A stretch of 64,000 nt of DNA from the NCBI GenBank assembly GCA_963836915.1, contig CAWILH010000002.1:3472001-3536000 (forward strand), written 5' to 3'. The stretch's first letter is position 1, and the number at the start of each line of letters is the position of its first letter. This document shows positions 19,111-28,460 of the stretch, piece by piece. The position numbers and the translations under genes were made by a program. The notes below the pieces were generated by a model. It ran no database searches. It was given only the letters and a program-made list of their open reading frames with translations, and was not told the origin of the DNA. The stretch is from Cryomorpha sp963836915. Lineage in GTDB: Bacteria > Bacteroidota > Bacteroidia > Flavobacteriales_D > Cryomorphaceae.

Positions 19111-19668
19111 ATGGAGATACTTCTCGAGCTTTTTAAAAAGATACCGCCGGGCAGATTTAGATGGCTATTTGTTTTTCTCGCCATCACCATCTATTTTGCA
19201 CCTACGCTTTACGCAAAGTTTGTCTCGGGCAGCAAGCGCCGTGAGAAGCTTAATGAGCTGAAGACCCTTTTGGAGATCAAGCTGCTTTCGCTGGAAATTG
19301 CCGAGAAGGAAGGACGCATCGGAGAACCTTTAAGTTCTATCGCGGATGCAAAATCTTTGGCAGTCGAACTTTTTGATCACGAAGCTCTTGAGAAGACCAT
19401 ACCCCTAAGACTTAAGAAACGCGATAAAATGAAATATGGATTGACCGGGAGCCTTTCAATCGTATTCATTCTTATCATTTTAAATCTCTGGTCATCATCT
19501 GCTGAGCTATCTACAGGCTGGCTTATTACCCGCGATATTACGATCGGCGTTTTGGCTGGGATGGCCACCGCTTGGTATCCAAGCGATAGAAGAAAAGTCT
19601 TGTTGTTGGCTGGCATGATCTTACCGCTGGTAATCGCACTGGGACTTTTTCTATTGAGCATCTTTTAA
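19111..19668 (+). CDS. Hypothetical membrane protein
   Basis: A 185-residue protein not matching any family I recognise. Hydrophobic segments lie at about 15-33, 109-127, 137-153 and 162-184; between the first and second is a charged cytoplasmic or periplasmic region with a coiled-coil-like stretch (KLNELKTLLEIKLLSLEIAE). The helix-coil-three-helix layout suggests a membrane anchor with a short alpha-helical domain. Neighbours give no hint: icmF upstream, SDR downstream, both with their own spacing. Confidence 0.65.
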   Translation: MEILLELFKKIPPGRFRWLFVFLAITIYFAPTLYAKFVSGSKRREKLNELKTLLEIKLLSLEIAEKEGRIGEPLSSIADAKSLAVELFDHEALEKTIPLRLKKRDKMKYGLTGSLSIVFILIILNLWSSSAELSTGWLITRDITIGVLAGMATAWYPSDRRKVLLLAGMILPLVIALGLFLLSIF

Positions 19669-19821
19669 TCCTTGTGATCCTTTCTACACAACCTTGAAAC
19701 AATTGCCCCATAATTCTCTGTTTTTCACACCTGTTTTTTCTGGAAGGATTACATACTAGTGACTTAGCTGATCATGCATGATTTTTGTTTCATTACCATA
19801 AAATCAAAAGAAGTAAAAATC

Positions 19822-20571
19822 ATGGATTTAAAAGATAAAGTTGCAATAATCACTGGCGGTGGATCGGGAATCGGAGAACATACTGCAAAGCTATATGCCA
19901 AGCACGGAGCCAGCATCGTAATAGCCGATGTAGATGAGAAAGGCGGGAATAGGGTCATTGATGAGATAAAAAAAGATGGCGGGAAGGCCATTTTTGTAAA
20001 GGCGGATACGTCCAATCCCAATGACTCCAAGAAATCTGTAGATGCCGCTGTCAGTGAATTTGGTAAGCTGGACATCGCGGTAAACAATGCAGGGATCGGC
20101 GAGCCACAGGCACCCATAGGCGATATCGATATCGAAGGGTGGAATAAAGTGATCGCGGTAAATCTGAGCGGCGTCTTTTATGGAATGCATTATCAAATAC
20201 CGGCCATGCTCGAGAATGGGAGTGGAGCCATCATCAATATGGCTTCTATCTTGGGATCGGTCGGCTTTGCGACCAGCTCCGGATATGTCGCCGCCAAGCA
20301 TGGCGTGGTGGGGCTCACCAAAAATGGAGCGCTGGAATATGCGTCCAAAAATATAAGGGTCAATGCCATAGGGCCAGGATTTATCCGAACCCCCCTTATC
20401 GATGAGAACATGAGCGACGAGCAGCAAGAACAATTGGCTGGCTTACACCCAATAGGTCGCTTGGGCAAGCCCGAAGAAGTAGCCGAACTTTGTTTATGGT
20501 TGGCCAGCGAGAAGTCTAGCTTCGTGAATGGGTCGTATTATCCAATTGACGGTGGGTACTTGGCGCAGTAG
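19822..20571 (+). CDS. SDR-family NAD(P)-dependent oxidoreductase
   Basis: A 249-residue classical short-chain dehydrogenase: TGGGSGIGEHT (cofactor-binding TGxxxGIG) near residue 11, NNAG at about 90, and the catalytic Ser in NMASILGS with YVAAK (Tyr and Lys) about 15 residues on. An acidic residue at the end of the second strand (VIADVDEK) suggests preference for NAD. The frame is open 48 bp further upstream, but ATG 19822 gives MDLKDKVAIITGGGSGIG, the usual beginning. Substrate unknown. About 350 bp with no gene follow. Confidence 0.9.
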   Translation: MDLKDKVAIITGGGSGIGEHTAKLYAKHGASIVIADVDEKGGNRVIDEIKKDGGKAIFVKADTSNPNDSKKSVDAAVSEFGKLDIAVNNAGIGEPQAPIGDIDIEGWNKVIAVNLSGVFYGMHYQIPAMLENGSGAIINMASILGSVGFATSSGYVAAKHGVVGLTKNGALEYASKNIRVNAIGPGFIRTPLIDENMSDEQQEQLAGLHPIGRLGKPEEVAELCLWLASEKSSFVNGSYYPIDGGYLAQ

Positions 20572-20917
20572 AAGGGTAGTCTTTTGTGAGAATGAGATAC
20601 CAATGTTTGAGTTGATTCGATTCCAATTCTTTTGATAGGGAATGAGAGAATATATCTTACAGCTCAATCCTATATTGCCAATGATGCTAGTGGTTGGAAT
20701 CATTGGGTGAACCAACCGCTCTATTACTTGTTCTCAGTATTTATTAATAGGGCTTGCTCTATTTTTTAATCTCGACGGTCAAAAAGAAAGATTTTAGGCA
20801 CGGTAGAAAGTTCCTGCCATCGTAATTTACAAAATGCGGTGAGATTGGCGTTTTTCTAAAGTCTTATGGAATTTCCCTGTTTTATATCCTTGATGTCTTA
20901 AGTCAAAATAAATTACT
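20572..20917. other. Intergenic region without a recognised gene
   Basis: 346 bp between the SDR and the receptor gene. No RNA fold or regulatory motif is recognised. A plus-strand reading from 20641 gives a 22-codon hydrophobic peptide, then a stop, then another hydrophobic stretch, possibly the trace of a lost membrane gene, but too short to call. Confidence 0.4.
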
Positions 20918-23281
20918 ATGAGATTTGCGTTTACCTTTCACCTATTGCTCTTAAATACATGCTTGGCATTTTGTCAGCCCGAAGGCGTTCAGATAAATGG
21001 AAAAGTAGTCGATGCGGAGAGTGGTGCGGCCGTACCCTATGCCACCGTTGCATTGGTTTCGAAGTCAGATAGTTCGATCATTTCGGGAACCACCACCGAT
21101 GACTCGGGCTATTTCAGTATTCGAGCCAACACTCCGGACATTATGATCGAAATCAGCTTTATAGGTTTCGAAAAAAAACGGATAGAAAATTTTTCTGTGA
21201 AAAAGGGGATGGTAAGCCTTGGGAAGATATCCCTTCAATCGAGTGCATTAGATTTGGACGCGGTACAAATTACCGATGAGCGGTCTACGATGGAATTCAA
21301 ACTGGACAAGCGCGTATTTAATGTGGGCAGCGATATAAGCAGCACAGGCATGGGCGCAATGGAAGTATTGGGCAATGTGCCTTCGGTAAATGTAAGCATC
21401 GAAGGGGAGGTAAGCATACGCGGCAATTCGGGCGTTCAGATTCTGATAAACGGAAAGCCTTCGGTACTGGCCGATGACCCCAGCAGCGCCCTGGGTACCC
21501 TTACCGCCGATATGATAGAGAGCATAGAAGTGATCACCAATCCATCGGCCAAGTATCAAGCCGAAGGCACTTCGGGCATACTGAATATTGTGCTTAAAAA
21601 AGAAGAGAAAAAAGGATTCAATGGCTCCGTCTCTGCCAATACGGGTATTCCCGATAATCACAGCATTGGCGTAAGCCTGAACCAGCGCACGGAGAATTTT
21701 AATTTCTTCACCCAATTTGGTGCGGGCTATCGAAGCATACCTGAATATACCGAAAATCGGAACCGCGACCTGCTCGATAACTCACTGGTAAGCAGCGAAG
21801 GCGTAGAATATCGTAATGAAGAATTTTATAATATCACGCTCGGCGCCGATTATTATTTGAATGCGTACAATACGCTCACCCTTTCGGGAAATTTTGCATA
21901 CGAGATCGAAGACCAGCCATCGGAGATCGACTTTCAAATCTTCAATGGAGCTTCTGAACTTATCTCCGAATACCGCCGGAAGGAAACCACTTCGGCAGTA
22001 AATCCCAAGTACCGCTACGATCTGCAATACAAGAAGGAATTTAAAAACAACGAAGAGCATGTGCTTCTTCTGAGCACACAGGGAAACTTCTTCGGCAAAG
22101 ACTTATCGTCGGTGTTCAATAATACCTATGCAGATGAAAATATAGCCGATGTAACCCAACGCACCGAGACCGATTATTACCAAAGGGACTATACCATAAA
22201 GCTCGATTATACCAATCCCATTTCCGAGCAAATTACGATTGAAGCGGGCGGGCTGTATGAAATAAATGATGTGGGCAATGACTACGGCGTATTCAATGAA
22301 GGCGCCAATGGCGAGCTAATTCCCGTGGAAAGCCTGACCAATAATTTTGAATTCAACCAAAAAGTGCTTGGCGTTTACAGCACGGCAGCCTATGAAGGGG
22401 ATCAATGGGGTGTGAAGTTGGGATTGCGGGCAGAGCAGACCGACCTTACCACTTTGCTTACCACCACCGACGAAAAAAACACACAGAATTATTCCAACCT
22501 GTTTCCGACACTGCATACTTCCTATAAGTGGTCTGAGACTTTCTCCGTTCAGGCAGGCTATTCCAAGCGCATCTACCGGCCGCGGTTATGGGACTTGAAC
22601 CCCTTTTTCAATATCCGCAACAGTTTTAATATCCGCACCGGAAACCCCAATTTGCTTCCAGAATTTGCAGACTCCTACGAGCTGACCGGAATATTCATCT
22701 TCCAGAAACTCTCGTTGAATACCAGTGTCTACCACCTTTTCACCCGTGATGTAAAGGAGCGGGTCTCATTTCTGGAAGACGGTGTGAACATCACCACCCC
22801 GATCAATGTGGGAACGAACAGCAAGGTCGGGGTCGAGCTCAACGGAAAGTATACCGCCGCAAAATGGCTTACCATTATGGCCGATTTCAACTATGGCTAT
22901 TTCAACCGTCAAGGAAATTTTGAAGATCAAAACTTCGATTTCAATGGAGACCAATATTCTGCCGAGATGAGCACCAAGTTTAGCCTTCCGGCAAATATTG
23001 ATCTTGAGATCACACCAAATTACCAATCGGGATACAAGACCGTGCAGGGAAGCGTATCGGGTTATGCCCACATGGATGCTGGTATCCGAAAGAAACTCTG
23101 GAATGGTAAAGCAGTGGTCAATTTGGGTGTGCGCGATATTTTTGCTTCCCGTATACGCGAAAGCATAGCAGAGCAAGAAACATTTAGTTTCTATAGCTAT
23201 TCACGTCGAGGGCGGTTCATCACTTTTGGCCTGAGCTATAGTTTCGGCAAGGGTGAAGCGATGACCTACTCAGGGCGATAA
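20918..23281 (+). CDS. TonB-dependent receptor-like outer membrane protein (OMP_b-brl_3)
   Basis: A 787-residue outer membrane protein: signal peptide 1-19 (ending LAFCQ), a carboxypeptidase-like beta-sandwich domain (about 25-105; INGKVVDAESGAAVPYATVA), a plug-like segment (about 125-215; ILINGKPSVL, IEVITNPSAKYQAEGTSGI) and a C-terminal barrel with YSRRGRFITFGLSYSFGKG near the end. This layout is shared by the Bacteroidota family of outer membrane beta-barrel proteins related to TonB receptors. No SusD partner is nearby, so it is not a canonical SusC/D pair. Ligand is unknown. Confidence 0.88.
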   Translation: MRFAFTFHLLLLNTCLAFCQPEGVQINGKVVDAESGAAVPYATVALVSKSDSSIISGTTTDDSGYFSIRANTPDIMIEISFIGFEKKRIENFSVKKGMVSLGKISLQSSALDLDAVQITDERSTMEFKLDKRVFNVGSDISSTGMGAMEVLGNVPSVNVSIEGEVSIRGNSGVQILINGKPSVLADDPSSALGTLTADMIESIEVITNPSAKYQAEGTSGILNIVLKKEEKKGFNGSVSANTGIPDNHSIGVSLNQRTENFNFFTQFGAGYRSIPEYTENRNRDLLDNSLVSSEGVEYRNEEFYNITLGADYYLNAYNTLTLSGNFAYEIEDQPSEIDFQIFNGASELISEYRRKETTSAVNPKYRYDLQYKKEFKNNEEHVLLLSTQGNFFGKDLSSVFNNTYADENIADVTQRTETDYYQRDYTIKLDYTNPISEQITIEAGGLYEINDVGNDYGVFNEGANGELIPVESLTNNFEFNQKVLGVYSTAAYEGDQWGVKLGLRAEQTDLTTLLTTTDEKNTQNYSNLFPTLHTSYKWSETFSVQAGYSKRIYRPRLWDLNPFFNIRNSFNIRTGNPNLLPEFADSYELTGIFIFQKLSLNTSVYHLFTRDVKERVSFLEDGVNITTPINVGTNSKVGVELNGKYTAAKWLTIMADFNYGYFNRQGNFEDQNFDFNGDQYSAEMSTKFSLPANIDLEITPNYQSGYKTVQGSVSGYAHMDAGIRKKLWNGKAVVNLGVRDIFASRIRESIAEQETFSFYSYSRRGRFITFGLSYSFGKGEAMTYSGR

Positions 23282-23392
23282 GCTACTTGCGAAGACGGTA
23301 GAATTGACCTGAGTTTCAAAATTTTCGGTGCCCGTTATAGTGCATCCAGCTATCTGATAGTAGCATTCAATTTAGCGTCAATCCCACTATAG

Positions 23393-23581
23393 TTAAATTG
23401 CATCATCATCATCTATGAATATGGTTTCCGTGTTTGAATTGCCATTTTTAAAATGCTCATCTTCGAGTATTTTCAACGTTCCTACGATCGTCTGTTCCGG
23501 CTCTGTCACAATAATCAGAGCGGGAATAGATTCCTTGCTTTTACTCAATAAATCTTTTACATTTTGCCAGTCCACATGCAC
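23393..23581 (-). CDS. Small hypothetical protein
   Basis: A 62-residue ORF from ATG, reading MHVDWQNVKDLLSKSKESI then a short hydrophobic IPALIIVT strand, and ending in an acidic FIDDDDAI tail. Composition looks protein-like, and it lies on the same strand as the two small genes upstream. No family recognised. It may be a truncated remnant; convergent with the TonB-type receptor. Confidence 0.35.
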   Translation of the reverse strand: MHVDWQNVKDLLSKSKESIPALIIVTEPEQTIVGTLKILEDEHFKNGNSNTETIFIDDDDAI

Positions 23582-23718
23582 TACTGCACATCTATGTGAT
23601 CTTTCGCGCAGACGTTTTCGCTAAAGGCAGTCACGAATACAGCCTAGTAATAACTTCATTCAAGGATGAGCAGATCGTGTCGTAAAATTACTGCATTTCA
23701 GCTAATATTCTAATGGCG

Positions 23719-24129
23719 CTATTCCTTCAACGTTGCCGAATAAAAAAATTTGCCACCGATTGTACCAATGAAGTAAAACATCACCAAAAGTGTAATTGCG
23801 TAAAGTCTAAAGACAAATCTCAAAAATTCGTCATCAAAAATTATGAATAAGAACAGCAGTGAAAATAAGATAAGCAGCCCAAACCCGAAGATTTTATTCG
23901 AAATCGTAGGTGCAATAGTTATTTTCAAATCGGAAGCACTTGTCTTGTAAACATACTTTCTCCAAAATATCAAATACCGTATTTCCACGATTATTTCTTC
24001 TTCTGCATCCAGCTCTAAATTAAGCGTAGACCCTAAATAAAGTTTATGCTGCTCACCATTAATCCTCACTACAATGGGGAGAATTGCTGAAGCATAGTCG
24101 TTACTCCTTATCAACTTTAATCTTTTCAT
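23719..24129 (-). CDS. Hypothetical two-helix membrane protein
   Basis: A 136-residue protein: an N-terminal beta-rich soluble part (about 1-75, with INGEQHKLYLGSTLNLEL and EEEIIVEIRY) and two adjacent transmembrane helices (about 82-101 and 106-128). No known family. It starts 27 bp after the stop of the 24157-24429 gene on the same strand, so both are probably translated from one message. A small membrane protein paired with a short glycine-rich peptide is also the arrangement seen in bacteriocin-immunity pairs; this is only an analogy. Confidence 0.6.
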   Translation of the reverse strand: MKRLKLIRSNDYASAILPIVVRINGEQHKLYLGSTLNLELDAEEEIIVEIRYLIFWRKYVYKTSASDLKITIAPTISNKIFGFGLLILFSLLFLFIIFDDEFLRFVFRLYAITLLVMFYFIGTIGGKFFYSATLKE

Positions 24130-24156
24130 AGTCGCTTAATACCTTGCTTATCAGTA

Positions 24157-24429
24157 CTATAATCTATGATGAACTCCTATCGAGTATGCTGCGCTGATAA
24201 AGAAAGCTGCCGGCCCAATAGGTGCCCACATTGCTCCACCAATCGCATCTGCAATGATCACGGCTTCTACGTCATAGTCAGACTCGTTAAATCTTTTTCC
24301 ATTGTGATGATTAGAACCATAACCATCTATCCAAAAATAAGACGAAGCATAGTATATAGAATGGAATGAATCAGTCATCTCCGGAATATCGAAATTAACT
24401 GAAGATATTGCCACGGCTTCGTCATCCAA
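24157..24429 (-). CDS. Short protein with Gly/Ala-rich hydrophobic C-terminus
   Basis: Up to 90 residues from a TTG start; M18 (MTDSFHSIYY) is an alternative start. The first two thirds are polar and aromatic (YYASSYFWIDGYGSNHH), and the last third is a Gly/Ala-rich hydrophobic helix (ADAIGGAMWAPIGPAAFF, about 61-78) ending in HHRL. Such a polar leader plus Gly-rich helical tail resembles small secreted or bacteriocin-like peptides of Bacteroidota, but no leader-peptidase double-glycine site is convincing. The function is unknown. Confidence 0.45.
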   Translation of the reverse strand: MDDEAVAISSVNFDIPEMTDSFHSIYYASSYFWIDGYGSNHHNGKRFNESDYDVEAVIIADAIGGAMWAPIGPAAFFISAAYSIGVHHRL

Positions 24430-24600
24430 AATTTGTGTTTAATTTTTATGGTCAAAATGTACAAAAAAATTACATTTTGATTAGTTTTTGAATAATTTGA
24501 TAAATATTATCATGCGGCCTGTAATCACTTCTGGTATATGACGGGTATGCTCATAGGCTTTCAGAAGTGACCATGAGTTGAAATAATTCCATGAATCGAT

Positions 24601-25188
24601 CTAAGGCGCACGAATACAATTGATCTGCGGTTTGGTGGCCATTGGCCATACAAAGATGATTTTCGACATCTGTTGAACTATAGAAACCCCCAGATTCGAG
24701 GTCATTCCTATTTGCTGGCTATAGGTGAAATAGGCAGGTACGGGCTTAGCTCTTTCAATCTTTGCGAGCACGTATCTATTTAGTTTAAGAAAGAAGACTG
24801 CCATGGAATATCAATACATTACTTCCAAAAATTCTATCATTTTTTTCTCCATCGGTACCCATAATGGTCGAGCCCTGATAGTCGCTTCTTTTATGACCGC
24901 CGATTTTAAGTCAAACCACTATGGCCGAGAAGCAGATTTTAATTGCCAATATTTGGATAGCGGCCGCTGTCAATAGGTGTAATAGGCCCTGAATAGTGCT
25001 TTCGGCCAATAATGATGAACAGCCACTCTCCAGTATTCAGAATGGATATACTTCCGCACCTGAAACTGGATCAGGCTATGGCAGTATGGATTCTTCTCTC
25101 CGAAATGAGTTGAAATGGTAAACCAATCTTCAGCTCTTGCAAAGGGCATATGCCGCCGATGCCGGTTACTGATGGCTTGGCTGCGCAT
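24601..25188 (-). pseudogene. Possible decayed gene, three in-frame stops
   Basis: Reading the minus strand in one frame from 25188 to 24601 gives about 195 codons interrupted by only three stop codons (after residues HHYWPKALFRAYYTY, ASRP and LEVMY). The pieces look protein-like: THFGEKNPYCHSLIQFQVRK, KSAVIKEATIRARPLWVPME and NRYVLAKIERAKPVPAYF. No family recognised. It may be the remnant of a gene once belonging to the cassette between the receptor and glgP. The remainder of 24430-25488 holds nothing else that I can support. Confidence 0.3.
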
Positions 25189-25454
25189 GAACTATTTTGT
25201 TTTTACATCCATTTGAAAAGCTAGATAGCTTTCCTTGCCGACCCCAGCCTTGGTTTTATAGAGCGCACACCTACTAGAGTGAACCTAGGCGCGAGCATTG
25301 GCGGCTTGCTGCATTAGAAGGTGGCGATTTAACAATCGGGCTTTATTTCTTAGGGCTAGGGAAATAAGATGCTCACTTCCATTCGGTATTTAGCATCTTT
25401 TCCCAACGCATCTTTAAATCCTTATACCTCTCTTATCAATGTAATCTTAACACG

Positions 25455-25462
25455 TATATTTG
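25455..25462 (+). promoter_or_regulatory. -7 promoter element (TAnnTTTG) of glgP
   Basis: TATATTTG, full match to the Bacteroidota -7 consensus, 26 bp upstream of the glgP ATG. No convincing -33 element was picked out. Confidence 0.45.
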
Positions 25463-25488
25463 GCGGCTGAATAAAAACAATCATTCTG

Positions 25489-27117
25489 ATGAGCAAAAAA
25501 ATGCCAAAAGTGGCCTACTTCTGCATGGAGTACGGACTAGACGATAAACTTAAAACATACGCAGGGGGTCTCGGTATTTTGGCCGGAGACTATATGAAAG
25601 GTGCCAAAGACCACGACTTCCCGATCGTGGGTCTCGGTATAAAATGGAAGCAGGGCTATACCGATCAATACCTCGATGACGATGGGATGCCTTACGATAG
25701 CTATAAAAACCACAAGTACGAGTTTCTCGAAGATACAGGAGTGGAAGTCACGGTAACCATCCGAAAGCGCGATGTGAAAATCAAGGTCTGGAAATGTACC
25801 GATTTTGGCAATGCACCGCTCTACCTGCTCGACACTGATGTGCCGGGCAATGAAGATCAATGGATCACCGGCCAACTTTACGGCTGGTTTGGCGAAGAGC
25901 GTATCGCGCAAGAGATGGTGCTCGGGATAGGCGGGGTCAGGGCATTACGGGCGCTGGGTATCAAAGTTGATCTCTACCATTTTAATGAAGGCCATGCACT
26001 ATTCGCAGGATTTGAGCTTATCAAAGAAAAGCAAGACAAGGGCGACAGCTATAAAAAAGCGCTTGACAAGAGCCGAAAGGAAATAGTATTTACTACACAT
26101 ACGCCTGTAATACAGGGTAATGAATCGCACCCGATAGATCGCTTGATGTATATGGGCGCAAATCTGACCCTTACCGAGAAGCAATTGCAGTCGCTAGGGG
26201 TTGATCCTAACTCCAAGGTTACCGGCAATTTTAATATGACCATTGCTGCCCTTCGAATGTGCCGTAAAGCCAACGCAGTGGCCAAACTTCATGGTGAAAC
26301 CGCCAAAGAGATGTGGGCACACGTAGATGACGGAGCCGAGATCATTCCGATCACCAACGCCATCCATCGCCCTACTTGGGTAGATGCCACCATGGTGGAA
26401 GCGGCCGAGAACAAGGCCGATCTATGGTCGCCACATATGGACAATAAAAAGGCCTTGATAGCATTCGTTCAAGCCAGAACAGGAGCCAAGCTGCGGGAAG
26501 ATGTGCTTACGATTGGTTTTTCGCGGCGCGCGGTGCCCTATAAACGGGCCAACCTACTCTTTCGTGATCCCGAAGTGATCGATCCATTGCTTCGTGGTGG
26601 AAAACTACAGATCGTATATTCAGGTAAGGCGCACCCGCTTGATGATAACGGAAAGCAACTGATCGAAGAGATCGTAGGCTTCAGTAGGAAATATCCCAAC
26701 GCGGTAGTCTACATTCCAAATTATGATATGGCCACGGGAGCGGCCTTGACCCGCGGATCAGATGTTTGGCTCAATAATCCGCGCCGCCCGAAAGAAGCGA
26801 GCGGTACATCGGGCATGAAAGCCGCCATCAATGGGGTGCTTAATTGCAGCATACTCGATGGCTGGTGGCCCGAAGCGGTAGATCACGGAAATAACGGTTG
26901 GCAGTTTGGAGATGGGTTCGTAGGTAAAACCGAAGAAGAGCATGACCAGCATGACGGAGATGCCTTGTACAAGGTATTGCTGGAAGAAGTAATTCCTACT
27001 TATTATAATAATCGCATCAAGTGGCTCAGTATGATGAAGCACAGCATCATGGATTGCAAGGATGAATTTGCAGTCAAGCGAATGCTGGGGGAATATTATG
27101 AGAAACTTTATAAGTAA
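25489..27117 (+). CDS. glgP: Alpha-glucan phosphorylase, short type (GT35)
   Basis: A 542-residue enzyme of the alpha-glucan family phosphorylases that releases glucose-1-phosphate from glycogen-like alpha-1,4-glucans. TYAGGLGILAGDYMKGAKD at about 21-39 is the glucan-binding start of the family, HFNEGHALFAGFEL at about 165-178 is conserved, and the PLP lysine lies in EASGTSGMKAAING (about 438-451). It is the short (about 550-residue) form rather than the 800-residue GlgP form. An IS3-family element sits 4 bp after the stop codon, between the gene and its hairpin terminator. Confidence 0.92.
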   Translation: MSKKMPKVAYFCMEYGLDDKLKTYAGGLGILAGDYMKGAKDHDFPIVGLGIKWKQGYTDQYLDDDGMPYDSYKNHKYEFLEDTGVEVTVTIRKRDVKIKVWKCTDFGNAPLYLLDTDVPGNEDQWITGQLYGWFGEERIAQEMVLGIGGVRALRALGIKVDLYHFNEGHALFAGFELIKEKQDKGDSYKKALDKSRKEIVFTTHTPVIQGNESHPIDRLMYMGANLTLTEKQLQSLGVDPNSKVTGNFNMTIAALRMCRKANAVAKLHGETAKEMWAHVDDGAEIIPITNAIHRPTWVDATMVEAAENKADLWSPHMDNKKALIAFVQARTGAKLREDVLTIGFSRRAVPYKRANLLFRDPEVIDPLLRGGKLQIVYSGKAHPLDDNGKQLIEEIVGFSRKYPNAVVYIPNYDMATGAALTRGSDVWLNNPRRPKEASGTSGMKAAINGVLNCSILDGWWPEAVDHGNNGWQFGDGFVGKTEEEHDQHDGDALYKVLLEEVIPTYYNNRIKWLSMMKHSIMDCKDEFAVKRMLGEYYEKLYK

Positions 27118-27118
27118 G

Positions 27119-27121
27119 CTA
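27119..27121. repeat. Left copy of 3-bp target-site duplication (CTA)
   Basis: CTA directly before the left terminal repeat; the matching copy is at 28500-28502. Three-base duplications are normal for IS3-family elements, and this fixes the ends of the element. Confidence 0.75.
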
Positions 27122-27171
27122 TGTGTCGTCCTGAAAATGGTTGACTGATTATTATTCAAAAATACTCATGA

Positions 27172-28014
27172 TTAAACAGCTTCCAAGATTGGTTTTGGAG
27201 GCTGTTTTGTTTTCCATGTTTTAAGTTTAGTTCTCTTTTGATTATGTGCTTGGCTTGGAGTTAGGTATGCGATTGATAAGTGCGGTCTTACTTGATTGTA
27301 TAACGCGATTGACTCTGCCACCTGCTTTTCTAATATCTCATAGTTTTCGAAAGAGTTGTCTAATCCAAATTCATCTTTCAATATTCCGTTCACTCTTTCG
27401 GCTACTGCATTTTCGTATGGATCAGATTGTTCTGTCATACTTATGCTGATTCCATTATTTTTTAGCATTTGAGTATAGATTTCACTGCTGTACTGTAAGC
27501 CTCTATCCGAATGGTGTATGAGCGCTTGGTCGTATTTCCTGTTTTCAATTGCCTTCTTTAAAGCCGATAATGTCGTGGCAGCCATCATATTGTTACTCAA
27601 CGCATATCCAACTATTTTCTTCGAATAAGCATCCGTAACTAAGTGCAGGTAATAGTGGTCTTTGTTAACTTGTAAATAGGTAATGTCCGCTACCCATAGC
27701 TGCTCTGGGCGAGTGAGTTCTATTTCTTTAATGATATTCGGATACTTTCTCATCCAATGCTTTGAGTTGGTTGTTTTGTGGTACTTTTTTCTTTTCGATA
27801 TCAGTAATGATCGCTCTCTCATAAAATCAAATAAATGATCTCGACCTATGTGCTGATCCAGTGGCTTATTCTCGTTTATGAGGTAATGGATCTTTCTCAC
27901 CCCACACCTTGGAAGCAGATGACGTATGCGTAAAATATTGGCCTCTAATTCTTCATCATCAGAAACCAATGAATCTTTTCTCTTATAGTAGGATTGCTTA
28001 CTAAAACCAAACAA
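27172..28014 (-). CDS. IS3-family transposase OrfB (integrase catalytic domain)
   Basis: 280 codons from the first ATG; the conserved part begins further upstream, at the frameshift site, with VRHQAVQEIRRRSDLNISEL. It holds an HTH_21-type region and a retroviral-integrase (rve) core. The catalytic triad is D in WVADITYLQV, D in HHSDRGLQYS and E in NAVAERVNGILKDE. It is made as an OrfAB fusion by -1 frameshifting at 28080-28086, which performs transposition by the IS3 copy-out route. Confidence 0.93.
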   Translation of the reverse strand: MFGFSKQSYYKRKDSLVSDDEELEANILRIRHLLPRCGVRKIHYLINENKPLDQHIGRDHLFDFMRERSLLISKRKKYHKTTNSKHWMRKYPNIIKEIELTRPEQLWVADITYLQVNKDHYYLHLVTDAYSKKIVGYALSNNMMAATTLSALKKAIENRKYDQALIHHSDRGLQYSSEIYTQMLKNNGISISMTEQSDPYENAVAERVNGILKDEFGLDNSFENYEILEKQVAESIALYNQVRPHLSIAYLTPSQAHNQKRTKLKTWKTKQPPKPILEAV

Positions 28015-28052
28015 TCGGCATAACTCACTGATATTCAGATCGCTTCTACGCC

Positions 28053-28460
28053 TTATTTCTTGGACTGCCTGGTGTCGTACTTTTTTATGATCTTAATATC
28101 TAACTCACGTTCCGCTATAGAAATAAACTGCTTGTAAGCCATCAGCTCCGCTTCCTTTTTCTCAAGTTTACGCGTAAGCAAACGCTCATTTTTCCGAAGT
28201 TTAGCCTCTAACTCTTTGATGTACTGTTTGTCCTGATCTTTCATTGGTCGACCTTTACTAAGGTATCTTGGATGGTTCAATTTACCATATTTTTTTAACC
28301 AACGTGGAATGCAAGAATTACCCGCTATTCCATACTTACGCTTCAATGTGGCTTTTGTATATAAGCCCGATTCATATTCCCGTACAACCTGTTGTTTAAA
28401 TGCTTTGCTGTATACTTTTGGGACGGAAACGTTTCCTTCTTTTTCTTTTCCTGTTAACAT
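28053..28460 (-). CDS. IS3-family transposase OrfA (DNA-binding)
   Basis: A 135-residue protein with an N-terminal helix-turn-helix (YSKAFKQQVVREYESGLYTK, then IAGNSCIPRWLKKYGK) that recognises the terminal repeats, followed by a leucine-zipper-like coiled coil (about 75-115, KELEAKLRKNERLLTRKLEK). Its 3' end carries the frameshift heptamer that leads into OrfB. Length and layout are typical for OrfA of the family. Confidence 0.92.
   Translation of the reverse strand: MLTGKEKEGNVSVPKVYSKAFKQQVVREYESGLYTKATLKRKYGIAGNSCIPRWLKKYGKLNHPRYLSKGRPMKDQDKQYIKELEAKLRKNERLLTRKLEKKEAELMAYKQFISIAERELDIKIIKKYDTRQSKK
28080..28086 (-). promoter_or_regulatory. Programmed -1 ribosomal frameshift site A AAA AAG
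   Basis: On the minus strand OrfA reads ATA AAA AAG; the heptamer A AAA AAG is the standard slippery sequence of IS3-family elements. A -1 slip continues as K V R H Q A V Q E I without a stop straight into OrfB, which otherwise starts without these conserved residues. Confidence 0.85.
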
